The notes below the pieces were generated by a model. That model worked only from the letters and a program-made list of their open reading frames with translations. It made no database searches and was not told the DNA's origin. Shown here piece by piece: positions 55,853 through 64,000 of a stretch of 64,000 nt of DNA (positions within the stretch are counted from its first letter, which is position 1; the number at the start of each line of letters is the position of its first letter). The translations under genes were made by a program, and so were the position numbers. This DNA comes from Paraoerskovia sediminicola (lineage in GTDB: Bacteria > Actinomycetota > Actinomycetes > Actinomycetales > Cellulomonadaceae): assembly GCF_030296575.1 (NCBI RefSeq), contig NZ_AP027729.1:2666001-2730000 (forward strand). Direction: 5' to 3'.

Positions 55853-56915
55853 CCGGGACGACCGCTGGACCGCAGGCCCCCACGACAGCACCCACGACAC
55901 GGATCGGGCTGGTCGGCTACGGCGGGGCCGGTCGCGGCATCCACGCCCGCCTGGCGCGCGAGGCCGGACTGCAGGTCACCGCGGTGGTCGCCCGCGACGA
56001 GGCGCGCCGTGCCTCCGCCGTCGAGGACTGGCCCGGGGTCGTGCTGTGCGACGACCTCGACTCGCTCCTCGCGCAGCGCGACGCGTTCGACGTCGTCGTC
56101 GTCGCGAGCCCGACGCCGCTGCACGTCGAGCACGCCGTCACTGTCCTGGGATCGGGCGTGCCGCTCGTCCTCGACAAGCCGATCGCGCTCGACGGGGCGG
56201 GTGCGCGCGAGGTCCTCGCCGCCGCGGAGCGGGCGGGCACGCCGCTCACGGTCTTCCAGAACCGACGGTGGGACCCGGAGCAGCTGACGCTCGCCGCGGT
56301 GCTCGCGCGCGGCGAGCTCGGCGAGGTCCACACGTTCGAGCGCCGCTGGGAGCGTTACCGACCGGTGCCGCAGCAACGCTGGAAGGAGAACGACCCGGTC
56401 GGCGGCGGGCTCCTGCTCGACCTCGGGCCGCACCTCGTCGACTCCGCGACCCAGCTGTTCGGGCCCGTCGTCTCAGTCCAGGCGGAGCTGCGCGCGCTCA
56501 CCACTCCGACCGAGGACGACGTGTTCCTCAGCCTCCACCACGCCGGTGTCGACGGGGCGCGACCGGTCGTCAGCCGGCTGTGGGCCGGGTCGCTCGTCGC
56601 CGCGGGCGGGCCCCGCACCCGGGTGCTCGGCAGCGACGGCGCGTACGTGGTGACGACGTTCGAGAACGACGCCTCCCCGTTCGAGGTCTTCGACGACGCG
56701 GCGCCCGAGGGCACCGAGGGCTGGATCACGCGGGGGAGCGAGCGCACCCCGTGCCGCGCGCCGCGGGTGGGCATGCCGACTTCTACCGTGCGGTCGACGC
56801 CTGGGTCCGTGAGGGTGGGCCGGCCCCGGTCGACCCGGCCGACGCGGTGCGCACCGCCGACGTGCTCGACGCCGCACGGCGGTCGGCCGCCGAGGGCCGA
56901 CGCATCGAGGTCTGA
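55849..56915 (+). CDS. Gfo/Idh/MocA-family oxidoreductase (frameshift at 56769-56771)
   Basis: An NAD(P)-dependent dehydrogenase of about 355 aa. The Rossmann motif is RIGLVGYGGAGRGIHARLA, followed by VVVASPTPLHVEHAV, the family EKP-like motif as VLDKPIAL, and FQNRRWDPEQL. The C-terminal beta-sheet domain has GGGLLLDLGPHLVDSATQLFG. Near the end one G is missing at 56769-56771; repair gives VGHADFYRAVDAWVREG and the normal C-terminus. The ATG overlaps the MMPL stop (ATGA), an uncommon coupling of a sugar-type dehydrogenase with an RND transporter. Confidence 0.9.
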
Positions 56916-56920
56916 ACACC

Positions 56921-56961
56921 TGCTCGCTGCCGTCGTGCCTGTGGACGACGGCTAGCGAGCA
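56921..56961 (+). terminator. Hairpin terminator after the oxidoreductase gene
   Basis: A 16-bp stem with a single T bulge (TGCTCGCT GCCGTCGT with ACGACGGC T AGCGAGCA) and an 8-nt loop, starting 6 nt after the stop codon. Confidence 0.8.
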
Positions 56962-56985
56962 CCTCCGGTGCGGTGGGATGGACCG

Positions 56986-58485
56986 ATGAGCGAGCCATCA
57001 CCACCCGGCGCACCCTCTGCGCACCTCGGGGCTGTCGCCGCGGTGTCCCACGACCACCTCCTGCGCATCCGCATCGAGGCGGGTCCGCGCGGCGCTATCG
57101 ACGGGGGCGCCGAGCCCGGTCCGGACGGGGACCGAGTCGTCGTCGTGGACGACGCCCGACCCAGGGTGGGGCTCGACACCGTCCTGGAGGTCCGCGGAAC
57201 GCTGCGCGCGGCCGAGGTCTCGTTCCTGGGCTCGTCGATCGGCAGGGCCCTGGCCGCCCTCCACGCGGACGGCGTCGCCCACGGAGCGGTGAGCTCGCGG
57301 ACGATCCTGCTCGCCCGGGACGGGCACCCGGTCCTCGCGCCGGGAGAGACGCACGGCGGGCTCGGCGAGGCCGGGCCGGTATCGCGCCCGGCGAGCTCCG
57401 CGGACGACGTGGCGGGGCTGGCCGCTCTGCTCACCTCCGCGCTGAGCGCCGGCGAGAGGCGAGAGCACGATCCTGACGGTTCCGCCGCGGCAGCGCGCGC
57501 TCGGCTGCGTGGTGTCCTCCAGCGCACCCGGTACCTCGCGCCGGGGACGCGGCCGACGGCCGGCACCTTCGCAGCCGAGTGCGATGCCGCCTGCTCGCCG
57601 GAGCCTGTCCGGGTCCCTGACCCGGCCGACCTCGCAGGTGCCGTGCTGGGTGGGGCCGCGCGAGCCAGGCGGAGCCGCGAGGCGGTCGAGCAACCTGCGC
57701 GTGCGGTGCGGCCGGCGCGACCTGCACGACGTGGGCTACCTGCAGGACCCGCACGCGCCGGGCGGACCGGGAGTCCTGGGCGAGGGGGCGCACGGCGGCC
57801 ACGGCCGGTCTTGATCCCGGCGCTGGTCGGTGTCTCGGTGCTCGCAATGGCCGCGGCCGCATTCGCGGTGGTCGGACCGTGGACGGCGCCGCTCGGGTCG
57901 GTGTCGTCGGAGGGGGCGAGGTCGACAGTGGCTGCGGCCCCCGTCGGACCAGCCGACGACGGATCAGCCAGCGACGGATCGGCCGACGAGGGGGCGGACA
58001 GCGCACCGCGGGCGGCCGCAGACGTACCGGGGGACCAGGCCGTACCGGCGGGGGAGTCTGCCCCGGCGGACGCAGCCGCCCAGCACGACGACCCGGCAGC
58101 GGCGGCGCGAGCACTGACGGCGCGCAGGGTCTCGATGCTCGCGCTCGCGAGCGAGCCCCGAGCCGATACCCCCGGCAGGCCGGATCTCGACGACGGAGCG
58201 GGCTACGCGGTCGCCGGCTCTCCCGCGGCAGAGGAGCACGAGGCCCAGCTCCGGTCGATGAGCGAGGACGGGATCGTCGTGCGCGGGGTGTCGGTCACCG
58301 TCGACCGGGCGGTCGTCGTCGGTGAGGCCGAGGACGAGCGCACCGTGGTCGACGTCGCCTACCGGGTCGGTGAGCACGAGCAGGAGGTCGACGGCGTGAT
58401 CGAGCGTGTCCCCGCGTCGGACGAGGAGGCGCGGCTCGTCCTGACGTGGACGGACGCCGGGTGGCGGGTCGGGGAGGTCCTCTGA
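56986..58485 (+). CDS. Membrane-anchored protein kinase-like protein (pseudokinase)
   Basis: A 499-aa protein. Residues 1-200 resemble only the C-lobe of a Ser/Thr kinase: LGSSIGRALAALHADGVAHGAVSSRTILLARDGHPVLA occupies the catalytic-loop region. HRDxKxxN is replaced by HGAVSSRT, no DFG is seen, and the Gly-rich loop and VAIK Lys of the N-lobe are absent. A basic Arg/Pro/Ala linker (about 210-285) precedes one membrane helix (VLIPALVGVSVLAMAAAAFAVVG). The outside part is Asp/Ala/Ser-rich, then forms a small domain (VVRGVSVTVDRAVVVGEAEDERTVVDVAYRVG). An inactive sensor or scaffold is my inference. It has no clear partner kinase nearby. Confidence 0.7.
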   Translation: MSEPSPPGAPSAHLGAVAAVSHDHLLRIRIEAGPRGAIDGGAEPGPDGDRVVVVDDARPRVGLDTVLEVRGTLRAAEVSFLGSSIGRALAALHADGVAHGAVSSRTILLARDGHPVLAPGETHGGLGEAGPVSRPASSADDVAGLAALLTSALSAGERREHDPDGSAAAARARLRGVLQRTRYLAPGTRPTAGTFAAECDAACSPEPVRVPDPADLAGAVLGGAARARRSREAVEQPARAVRPARPARRGLPAGPARAGRTGSPGRGGARRPRPVLIPALVGVSVLAMAAAAFAVVGPWTAPLGSVSSEGARSTVAAAPVGPADDGSASDGSADEGADSAPRAAADVPGDQAVPAGESAPADAAAQHDDPAAAARALTARRVSMLALASEPRADTPGRPDLDDGAGYAVAGSPAAEEHEAQLRSMSEDGIVVRGVSVTVDRAVVVGEAEDERTVVDVAYRVGEHEQEVDGVIERVPASDEEARLVLTWTDAGWRVGEVL

Positions 58486-58548
58486 CGCGAGCGGTGTCTC
58501 GGCAGGGCCTCCGTGGCGTGGCCGGACCGGCTCAGGACGGAGCGGGGG

Positions 58549-59430
58549 TCAGACGAGCCAGGCGACGGCGTCCGACACGCTGGGATGGGTGAACGTGAAA
58601 CCGTCGGCGAGCAGCGCCCGGGGGACGGCACGCTGGGAGTCCGTCAGGGTCCCGCCGAACTCGCCGAGGGCCACCCGCAGGGCGAGCTCCGGGACCGGCA
58701 GGACCGCGGGGCGGTGGAACCCCTCGGCGAGCGCGGACGTGAGCTCGCGGTTGCGCACGGGCTCGGGCGCCGTCATGTTCACCGGGCCAGAGACGTCCGA
58801 GTCGAGCAGGTGGAGCATCGCGTCGACCACGTCTGCGAGAGTGATCCAGGGCCAGAACTGACGGCCGTCGCCGAGCGGCCCAGCCACACCGAGCCGCACG
58901 AGCGGCAGGAGACGGGCCAGGGCGCCGCCCTCCGGGGACAGGACGATGCCCGTCCGAAGGTTCACGACCCTGACCTTCTGCTCGGCGGGCGAGGTCGCTG
59001 CCTCCCACCGCTCGCAGACGCCCGCGAGGAACCCGTCGCCGGGGCCCGCGTCCTCTGTCAGGACGGTGTCGCCCCGGTCGCCGTAGTAGCCCACGGCTGA
59101 GGCCTGCAGCCACACCGGCGGCGGCTCGGACATGCTGTTCAGCGTCTCGGCGATGAGCGAGGTCGGGCCCGTCCGGGACTCGAGGACCGTGCGCTTGTAG
59201 CCGGCGGTCCACAGGTGGTCGCCGACCCCGGCGCCGCCGAGGTTGACCACGGCGTGGGCACCGTCGAGGTGTCGCGGATCGAGGTCGCCGGAGGCAGGGT
59301 CCCACTGCCGTTCGGAATCGGTCTGGGGTTGACGCCGCACGAGCCGGCGAACCCGGTCTCCCCGTGCGCGCAACGCTTCGAGCAGGGCGTTCCCGAGCAG
59401 TCCGTGCGACCCGGCGACGACGACATCCAT
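58549..59430 (-). CDS. TIGR01777-family NAD-dependent epimerase-like protein (DUF1731)
   Basis: A 293-aa extended SDR protein. VVVAGSHGLLGNALLEALRARG is the nucleotide-binding loop, with VNLGGAGVG, SAVGYYGDRGD (Tyr/catalytic region), RTGIVLSPEGGALARLLP and the C-terminal DUF1731 segment ALLADGFTFTHPSVSDAVAWLV. The function is unknown. TACCGT lies 6 nt before the ATG (leaderless). It sits between sucB and the pseudokinase; the same family (Rv2216) lies between dlaT and lipB in M. tuberculosis. Confidence 0.92.
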   Translation of the reverse strand: MDVVVAGSHGLLGNALLEALRARGDRVRRLVRRQPQTDSERQWDPASGDLDPRHLDGAHAVVNLGGAGVGDHLWTAGYKRTVLESRTGPTSLIAETLNSMSEPPPVWLQASAVGYYGDRGDTVLTEDAGPGDGFLAGVCERWEAATSPAEQKVRVVNLRTGIVLSPEGGALARLLPLVRLGVAGPLGDGRQFWPWITLADVVDAMLHLLDSDVSGPVNMTAPEPVRNRELTSALAEGFHRPAVLPVPELALRVALGEFGGTLTDSQRAVPRALLADGFTFTHPSVSDAVAWLV

Positions 59431-59496
59431 GAGGTCACGGTAGGTGGCGGCGCGGGTGCTCGCACTGGTTGTGCGCATCGGTCGCCCGGGAACGAC

Positions 59497-59535
59497 GATG
59501 CCCGCCCGGCCGCGGATCGCGGCAGGGCGGGCATC
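59497..59535 (-). terminator. Terminator of the lpd-sucB unit
   Basis: An 11-bp perfect stem (GATGCCCGCCC with GGGCGGGCATC), 38 nt beyond the sucB stop. The TIGR01777 gene starts beyond it from its own promoter. Confidence 0.75.
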
Positions 59536-59572
59536 ATGCGTGCGGTCGGTGCGTCCGACCGGTCGCGTCAGA

Positions 59573-61332
59573 TCAGAGACCGACCTGGTCCTCGAACGCG
59601 CCCTCTTCGATCCGCTTCTTGACCACGGCGAGGAACCGGGCGGCGTCCGCCCCGTCCACGAGGCGGTGGTCGTAGGACAGGAAGATGTAGCACATCGAGC
59701 GCACGGCGATGTTCTCGCCGCCGTCCGCGTCGGTGACCACGACGGGCCGCTTGACGATCGTGCCGGTCCCGAGGATCGCGACCTGTCCACCGGGGACGAT
59801 GGGCGTGTCGATGAGTGCGCCACCCGAGCCGGTGTTCGTGATCGTGAAGGTCGCGCCACCGAGCTCGTCCGGACCGACCTTGTTGTCCCGCGTGCGGGTC
59901 GCGAGGTCGACGATCTTGCGCGAGATGCCGGCGAGGTTCAGGTCGCCCGCGTCGCGGATCACCGGGACCAGGAGGCCTCGCGGGGTGTCGACCGCGATGC
60001 CGATGTTCTCCTGGCCGTGGTAGACGACCTGGTCGCCCTCGATGCTCGCGTTGATCTTCGGGTACGCCTTCAGCGCCTCAGCGGCGGCCAGCGCGAAGAA
60101 CGGCAGGAACGTGAGGTTCACGCCCTCGCGCGCCTTGAAGTCGGCCTTGGCGCGGGCCCGCAGGCGAGCGACGCGGGTGACGTCGACCTCGACCACGGTC
60201 GTGAGCTGGGCCTGCGTCTGGAGCGCCTCGACCATGCGGCTGGCGACGACCTTGCGCAGCCGCGACATCTTCTCGGTCGTGCCGCGCAGCGGGGAGACCT
60301 CGGGGATGGACGGCGCCTTCGCGCCACCGCCGGACGACGCGGCCGGAGCCGGGGCTGCTGCCGGCTCGGGAGCGGCCTTCGCCTCCTCCGCCTTGCGGGC
60401 GGCCTCGAGCACATCCTCCTTGCGGACACGGCCACCGACGCCGGTGCCGGTGATGTCGGCGACGTCGACGCCCTTCTCCGCGGCGAGCTTGCGGACCAGC
60501 GGGGTCAGGTACGAGCCACCGGACTGGGCCTTCGGCTGCTCCTTCGCGGGCTCGGCCTTCTTCTCCTCGGGGGCCTCGGCCTTCGGCTCGTCCTTGGGCT
60601 CTTCCTTGGGCTCTTCCTTGGGGGAGCCTGCTTCTCGTCCTTCGGCTCCTCCTCGGGGGCCTCGGACTTCTGCTCGGGGGCCGCTCCGGAACCGACGATC
60701 GCGACGACGGTGCCGACGTCGACCGTCTCGTCCTCCTCGACCAGGATCTTCTGGACGGTCCCGGCGACGGGCGACGGCACCTCCGTGTCGACCTTGTCGG
60801 TCGAGACCTCGAGCAGCGGCTCGTCGACCTCGACCGTGTCGCCCACGGACTTCAGCCAGCGGGTGACCGTGCCCTCGGTGACGCTCTCGCCGAGCGCCGG
60901 GAGGGTGATCTCCTCGCCGTCGCCCGAGTCGCCCGAGTCGCCCGAGTCGCCGGACTGCTCGGAGGACTTCTCCTCGGCAGGTGCCTCCTCCTCGGCCGGC
61001 TCCTCCGCGGGCGCCTCGTCCTTGGCGGGTTCCTCCTCGGCCGGGGCGTCGTCCGTCGAGCTCTCGCCCGAGTCGTCGCTGGACCCGCCGCCGGAGCCGT
61101 CGCCGATCACGGCGACGTCGGTGCCGACGTCCACCGTCTCGTCCTCCTCGACCAGGATCTTCTCCAGCACGCCGGCGAACGGCGACGGGATCTCGGTGTC
61201 GACCTTGTCGGTCGACACCTCGAGCAGGGGCTCGTCGACCTCCACGCTGTCGCCGACGTTCTTCAGCCAGCGGGTGACGGTTCCTTCGGTGACGCTCTCG
61301 CCGAGTGCCGGCATCTGCACGTTGTCTGCCAT
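59573..61332 (-). CDS. sucB: 2-oxoacid dehydrogenase E2 (dihydrolipoamide acyltransferase) with two lipoyl domains (frameshift at 60620-60624)
   Basis: The acyltransferase core of the pyruvate/2-oxoglutarate dehydrogenase complex. Two nearly identical lipoyl domains carry Lys43 and Lys180 in STDKVDTE, each followed by an acidic Glu/Ala/Pro linker. Then come the E1/E3-binding domain ([35 protein letters not shown]) and the catalytic domain, ending [15 protein letters not shown] (His and Asp). One missing base in the run 60620-60624 splits the gene in the second linker; repair gives [12 protein letters not shown] and about 586 aa. It lies downstream of lpd. In M. tuberculosis the DlaT orthologue serves pyruvate dehydrogenase, so E2 of AceE is as likely as 2-oxoglutarate. 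Confidence 0.95.
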
Positions 61333-61362
61333 GACCGCGCGGGTCTCCTTCGATCGTAGGGG

Positions 61363-62745
61363 TCAGTCGTGGGCGTGCAGAGGCTTGCCGGCTAGTGCCA
61401 GGAAGGCCTCTCCCAAGGCTTCGTTCTGCGTGGGGTGAGCATGTACGTGGGTCGACACGTCCTCAGGATATGCCTCCCACCCGACGATGAGCTGTCCTTC
61501 GCCGATGAGCTCGCCGACGCGAGCACCGACCATGTGGACGCCGACCACCGGGCCGTCCTTGCGGCGCACCAGCTTCACGAAGCCGGTGGTGCCGAGGATC
61601 TTGGACTTGCCGTTGCCGGCGAGGTTGTACTCGACGGTCTCGACGGCGTCGTCGCCGAACGACGTCCGCGCCGCCTCCTCGGTCACGCCCACCGAGGCGA
61701 CCTCGGGGTCGCTGTAGGTGACGCGAGGGATCGTCGTCTCGTCGATGCTGGTGGGGGACAGGCCGGCGATGTGCTCGGCGACGAAGATCCCCTGGGCGAA
61801 CCCGCGGTGCGCGAGCTGCAGGCCGGGCACGATGTCACCGGTCGCGTAGACGTTCCCGACGCCGGTCCGCAGGTTCTCGTCGACGGTCACGAACCCTCGG
61901 TCGAGGGTGACGCCTTGCTCCTCGAGGCCGAGCCCCGCCGTCCGGGGCCCGCGACCCACCGCGACCAGCAGGAGGTCCGCGTGGAGGGTCGCGCCCGACT
62001 CGAGCGTGACGTGCACGCCGTCGTCGTCCTGGGTGACCGCGGAGAAGCGGTCGCCGAGCGAGAGGGAGATCTTGCGCTTGCGGAACGCTCGTTCCATCGC
62101 CTTCGAGACCGACGCGTCCTCGGCCGGCACGAGGTGCGGCAGCGCCTCGACGACGGTGACGTCCACGCCGAAGGAGGCCCAGATGCTGGCGAACTCGACA
62201 CCGATGACGCCGCCACCGAGGACGATCGCCGAACCCGGTACGTGGTCGAGGCGCAGGGCCTGGTCGGAGGTGAGGACGCGGCCGCCGATCTCGAGACCGG
62301 GGAGCGTGCGGGGCTCGGACCCGGTCGCGAGCACGACGTGGGTCCCCGTGTACCGGACCCCGTCGACCTCGATCGCGTCCGGACCGACGAGCCGGCCGTA
62401 GCCCTCGACGATCGTGACCTTGCGGGAGCGGACGAGCCCCTGCAGGCCCTTGTACAGACCCGAGACGACACCGTCCTTGTAGGCGTTGACGCCGGCCATG
62501 TCGATGCCGTCGAACGTCGCCCGTACGCCGAACCGCTCGCTGTCACGGGCGCTCTCGGCGACCTCGGCCGCGTGGAGCAGGGCCTTGGTCGGGATGCATC
62601 CCTGGTGCAGGCACGTCCCCCCGAGCCGGTCGGCCTCGACCACGGCCACGGTGAGACCCAGCTGGGCCGCACGCAGCGCCGTCGCGTACCCACCGCTGCC
62701 GCCGCCGAGCACGAGGACGTCGAACGAGGTCCCGGGTTCGGCCAC
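61363..62745 (-). CDS. lpdA: Dihydrolipoamide dehydrogenase
   Basis: Reoxidises dihydrolipoyl groups with NAD+. About 460 aa: FAD motif [18 protein letters not shown], redox disulfide [20 protein letters not shown] motif [24 protein letters not shown] motif YATGDIVPG, and the C-terminal His-Glu pair in [15 protein letters not shown]. The GAGGAG site is directly against an ATG at 62751 but 6 nt from the GTG at 62745, so I chose the GTG; both give nearly the same protein. It is followed by sucB with a 30-nt gap, forming an E3-E2 unit. Confidence 0.95.
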   Translation of the reverse strand: MAEPGTSFDVLVLGGGSGGYATALRAAQLGLTVAVVEADRLGGTCLHQGCIPTKALLHAAEVAESARDSERFGVRATFDGIDMAGVNAYKDGVVSGLYKGLQGLVRSRKVTIVEGYGRLVGPDAIEVDGVRYTGTHVVLATGSEPRTLPGLEIGGRVLTSDQALRLDHVPGSAIVLGGGVIGVEFASIWASFGVDVTVVEALPHLVPAEDASVSKAMERAFRKRKISLSLGDRFSAVTQDDDGVHVTLESGATLHADLLLVAVGRGPRTAGLGLEEQGVTLDRGFVTVDENLRTGVGNVYATGDIVPGLQLAHRGFAQGIFVAEHIAGLSPTSIDETTIPRVTYSDPEVASVGVTEEAARTSFGDDAVETVEYNLAGNGKSKILGTTGFVKLVRRKDGPVVGVHMVGARVGELIGEGQLIVGWEAYPEDVSTHVHAHPTQNEALGEAFLALAGKPLHAHD

Positions 62746-62878
62746 GAACATCTCCTCGGTGCGTGCGTGCTGGTCCACGTGCCATCTTGGCACTCCAGGG
62801 GCGCCCGGCAAATCCGTAGCGGGGGCGTGGCGGTGTGACGTCCGGAACACCCTGGTGTGGACGAGGGCGGCCGGCGCA

Positions 62879-62884
62879 TATATT
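62879..62884 (+). promoter_or_regulatory. -10 element of leaderless small-protein gene
   Basis: TATATT, close to the consensus TATAAT, 6 nt before the ATG at 62891 in an otherwise GC-rich region. The open frame extends upstream, so this fixes the start. Confidence 0.7.
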
Positions 62885-62890
62885 TGCGCG

Positions 62891-63223
62891 ATGGCCAGGT
62901 TCTCCCGCTTCTTCTCCCGCGGCCGGTCGATGGCACCCGCGGCGGGCGCCGGTGACGACAAGCGCCGCGCCACGATCGCTCACCTCGCCGAGTTCGTGCG
63001 GACCAGGGTCGGCGTCGAGGCGTACGTCGAGGATGCGACGCACGACACCTCGACGACGATGCTGCTGATCGCGACGACAGGGGAGTGGACGCGCCGTCGC
63101 GTGCCGGACGAGGCGACCGCGCACAAGGTCGCGCACGACCTGCAGATCCCGGTCTACGACGTCCGCTTCACGGGATACCCCCAGCGGTTCCGCGACTGGA
63201 ACTCGGCGCAGCGACGCCGGTGA
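62891..63223 (+). CDS. Small basic conserved hypothetical protein
   Basis: A 110-aa protein I do not recognise. An Arg/Phe-rich N-terminus (MARFSRFFSRGRSMAP) precedes a compact alpha/beta domain: ATIAHLAEFVRTRVGVEAYVEDATHDTSTTMLLIATTGEWTRRRVPDEATAHKVAHDLQIPVYDVRF. The leaderless start is given by a TATATT box. It is divergent from lpd and convergent with pepA across a terminator. Small proteins of this kind between lpd and pepA are known in other actinobacteria without an assigned role. Confidence 0.8.
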   Translation: MARFSRFFSRGRSMAPAAGAGDDKRRATIAHLAEFVRTRVGVEAYVEDATHDTSTTMLLIATTGEWTRRRVPDEATAHKVAHDLQIPVYDVRFTGYPQRFRDWNSAQRRR

Positions 63224-63271
63224 CCGGCTGCCGCACCGCACCGTCGGCGACCTGCCGGACCCACGGACGAC

Positions 63272-63309
63272 GTCGGACGGCGGCCGGGAGGTCCCGGCCG
63301 CCGTCCGAC
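63272..63309. terminator. Bidirectional hairpin terminator
   Basis: 18 bases on each side (GTCGGACGGCGGCCGGGA and complement) pair perfectly around a GG centre, between the small basic-protein gene and the convergent pepA stop. Confidence 0.88.
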
Positions 63310-63341
63310 GGACTCGGCCCCGGTCGGGGCAGCGTGTCCGG

Positions 63342-64000
63342 TCAGGCCTCGCCGCGCGCCTCGAGCAGACCGAGGAGCGTGCGGACGCCGACCCCGGTGC
63401 CGCCGACCGGCGTGTAGCCGTGGGCGCCCTTCTCGTTGTAGGCGGGTCCGGCGATGTCGAGGTGGGCCCACGGCGTATCCCCGACGAACTCCTTGAGGAA
63501 CACGCCGGCGGCGAGCATCCCGCCGAAGCGCTCGCCGATGTTCGCCAGGTCGGCGACCTTGGACTTGAGGGTCGCGCGCAGCTCCTCGGGGAGCGGCATC
63601 GCCCAGAAGAGCTCGCCGGTCGCCTCGGCGGCGTCCGTCACCTCCGTACGCACCGCCTCGTCGCCCATGACGCCGGAGACGCGGCGACCGAGAGCGACCA
63701 TCTGCGCACCCGTGAGGGTCGCGATGTCGAGGACGACGTCGGGCTCCTCCTCGCACGCGGCGACGAGGCCGTCCGCCATGACGAGCCGGCCCTCGGCGTC
63801 CGTGTTGAGCACCTCGACGGTCTTGCCGCCGCGGATCGTGATGACGTCGGACGGGCGCTGGGCCGTGCCGGACGGCATGTTCTCGGCGAGGCACAGCCAG
63901 CCGGTGACCGCGACGGGGAGGCCCAGGCGTGCCGCGGCGACGACGGTGTAGAGCACCGCGGCGGCGCCGGACATGTCGGACTTCATGGCCTCCATGCCGG
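63342..64000 (-). CDS. pepA: Leucyl aminopeptidase (M17), C-terminal part (cut by window edge)
   Basis: The C-terminal 219 residues of a two-metal cytosolic aminopeptidase. The family signature NTDAEGRL (metal ligands Asp and Glu, and Arg) lies in GGKTVEVLNTDAEGRLVMADGL; the visible part also has MKSDMSGAAAVL at the window edge (metal ligand Asp, and Lys) and VLDIATLTGAQMVALG. It ends WAHLDIAGPAYNEKGAHGYTPVGGTGVGVRTLLGLLE. The N-terminal domain is outside the window. The neighbour order pepA, lpd/sucB, TIGR01777, lipB, lipA follows M. tuberculosis Rv2213-Rv2218. Confidence 0.95.
   Translation of the reverse strand, partial: GMEAMKSDMSGAAAVLYTVVAAARLGLPVAVTGWLCLAENMPSGTAQRPSDVITIRGGKTVEVLNTDAEGRLVMADGLVAACEEEPDVVLDIATLTGAQMVALGRRVSGVMGDEAVRTEVTDAAEATGELFWAMPLPEELRATLKSKVADLANIGERFGGMLAAGVFLKEFVGDTPWAHLDIAGPAYNEKGAHGYTPVGGTGVGVRTLLGLLEARGEA

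Noticed and set aside
49536-58485. A biosynthetic or defence island around the MMPL and pseudokinase genes
   Set aside because: There are no mobile-element genes, no shift in base composition and no biosynthetic core enzymes. Housekeeping genes flank it on both sides.

Overview
This is 64 kb of a high-GC actinobacterial chromosome. The mix points to the order Micrococcales, possibly near Cellulomonadaceae: very high GC with G/C third positions, many leaderless genes, a PucR-type regulator heading fabD-fabH-acpP-fabF, a homodimeric aceE, polyphosphate glucokinase, and DUF3052/DUF3145/DUF4191/DUF1206 proteins, with no mycolic-acid genes. The family assignment is inference. Almost everything is housekeeping. 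There is no prophage, insertion sequence, CRISPR array, restriction system or biosynthetic cluster, and no gene-free stretch exceeds about 300 bases.

Layout. (1) 1-8840: alpha-glucan uptake and hydrolysis: LacI regulator (cut by the window edge), operator, MalE/MalF/MalG without an ATPase, a GH13 and a GH31 enzyme. (2) 8851-12177: dgt and dnaG. (3) 12290-16851: small conserved genes, tRNA-Asn, a CAU tRNA, a solitary YqaJ-type exonuclease, DUF1206, peptide deformylase, DUF3145. (4) 16947-22040, minus strand: fasR-like, fabD, fabH, acpP, fabF. (5) 23082-28398: aceE, DUF3052, AhpE-like peroxiredoxin, tRNA-Val, flavohemoglobin. (6) 28419-35954: TetR, an exonuclease/polymerase-A-like gene, Nif3, a degenerate zinc-ribbon protein, a histidine phosphatase, YaaA, tautomerase, RNase P RNA, STAS protein. 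(7) 35958-40554: ppgK, map, panB, nadE. (8) 40748-49491: glnA2-glnE, a carboxyethylornithine-synthase/alanine-dehydrogenase-like gene, glnA1 with a GlnR-type box, RDD and DUF4191 genes. (9) 49536-53337: lipA, MFS, lipB, marR. (10) 53453-58485: MMPL transporter, Gfo/Idh oxidoreductase, membrane pseudokinase. (11) 58549-64000: TIGR01777 protein, sucB, lpd, a small protein, pepA (cut). Much of 23-64 kb follows the gene content of the Mycobacterium tuberculosis Rv2213-Rv2245 region.

How the genes work together. LipB and LipA make the lipoyl cofactor carried by the tandem lipoyl domains of SucB. Lpd and AceE complete the 2-oxoacid dehydrogenase machinery that feeds acetyl-CoA to the fab operon. 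GlnA1, GlnA2 and GlnE form the nitrogen-assimilation core. PpgK, the GH13 and GH31 enzymes and the Mal transporter link maltodextrin uptake to glucose phosphorylation.

Two window-wide patterns matter to any user. First, at least fifteen single-base deletions, nearly all in G or C runs, break genes including dnaG, fabD, aceE, nadE, panB and sucB. They look like sequencing errors, so split frames here should be read as joined genes. Second, at least sixteen genes have a TANNNT -10 box 6-7 nt before the start codon, the signature of leaderless mRNAs, and this fixes several start codons.
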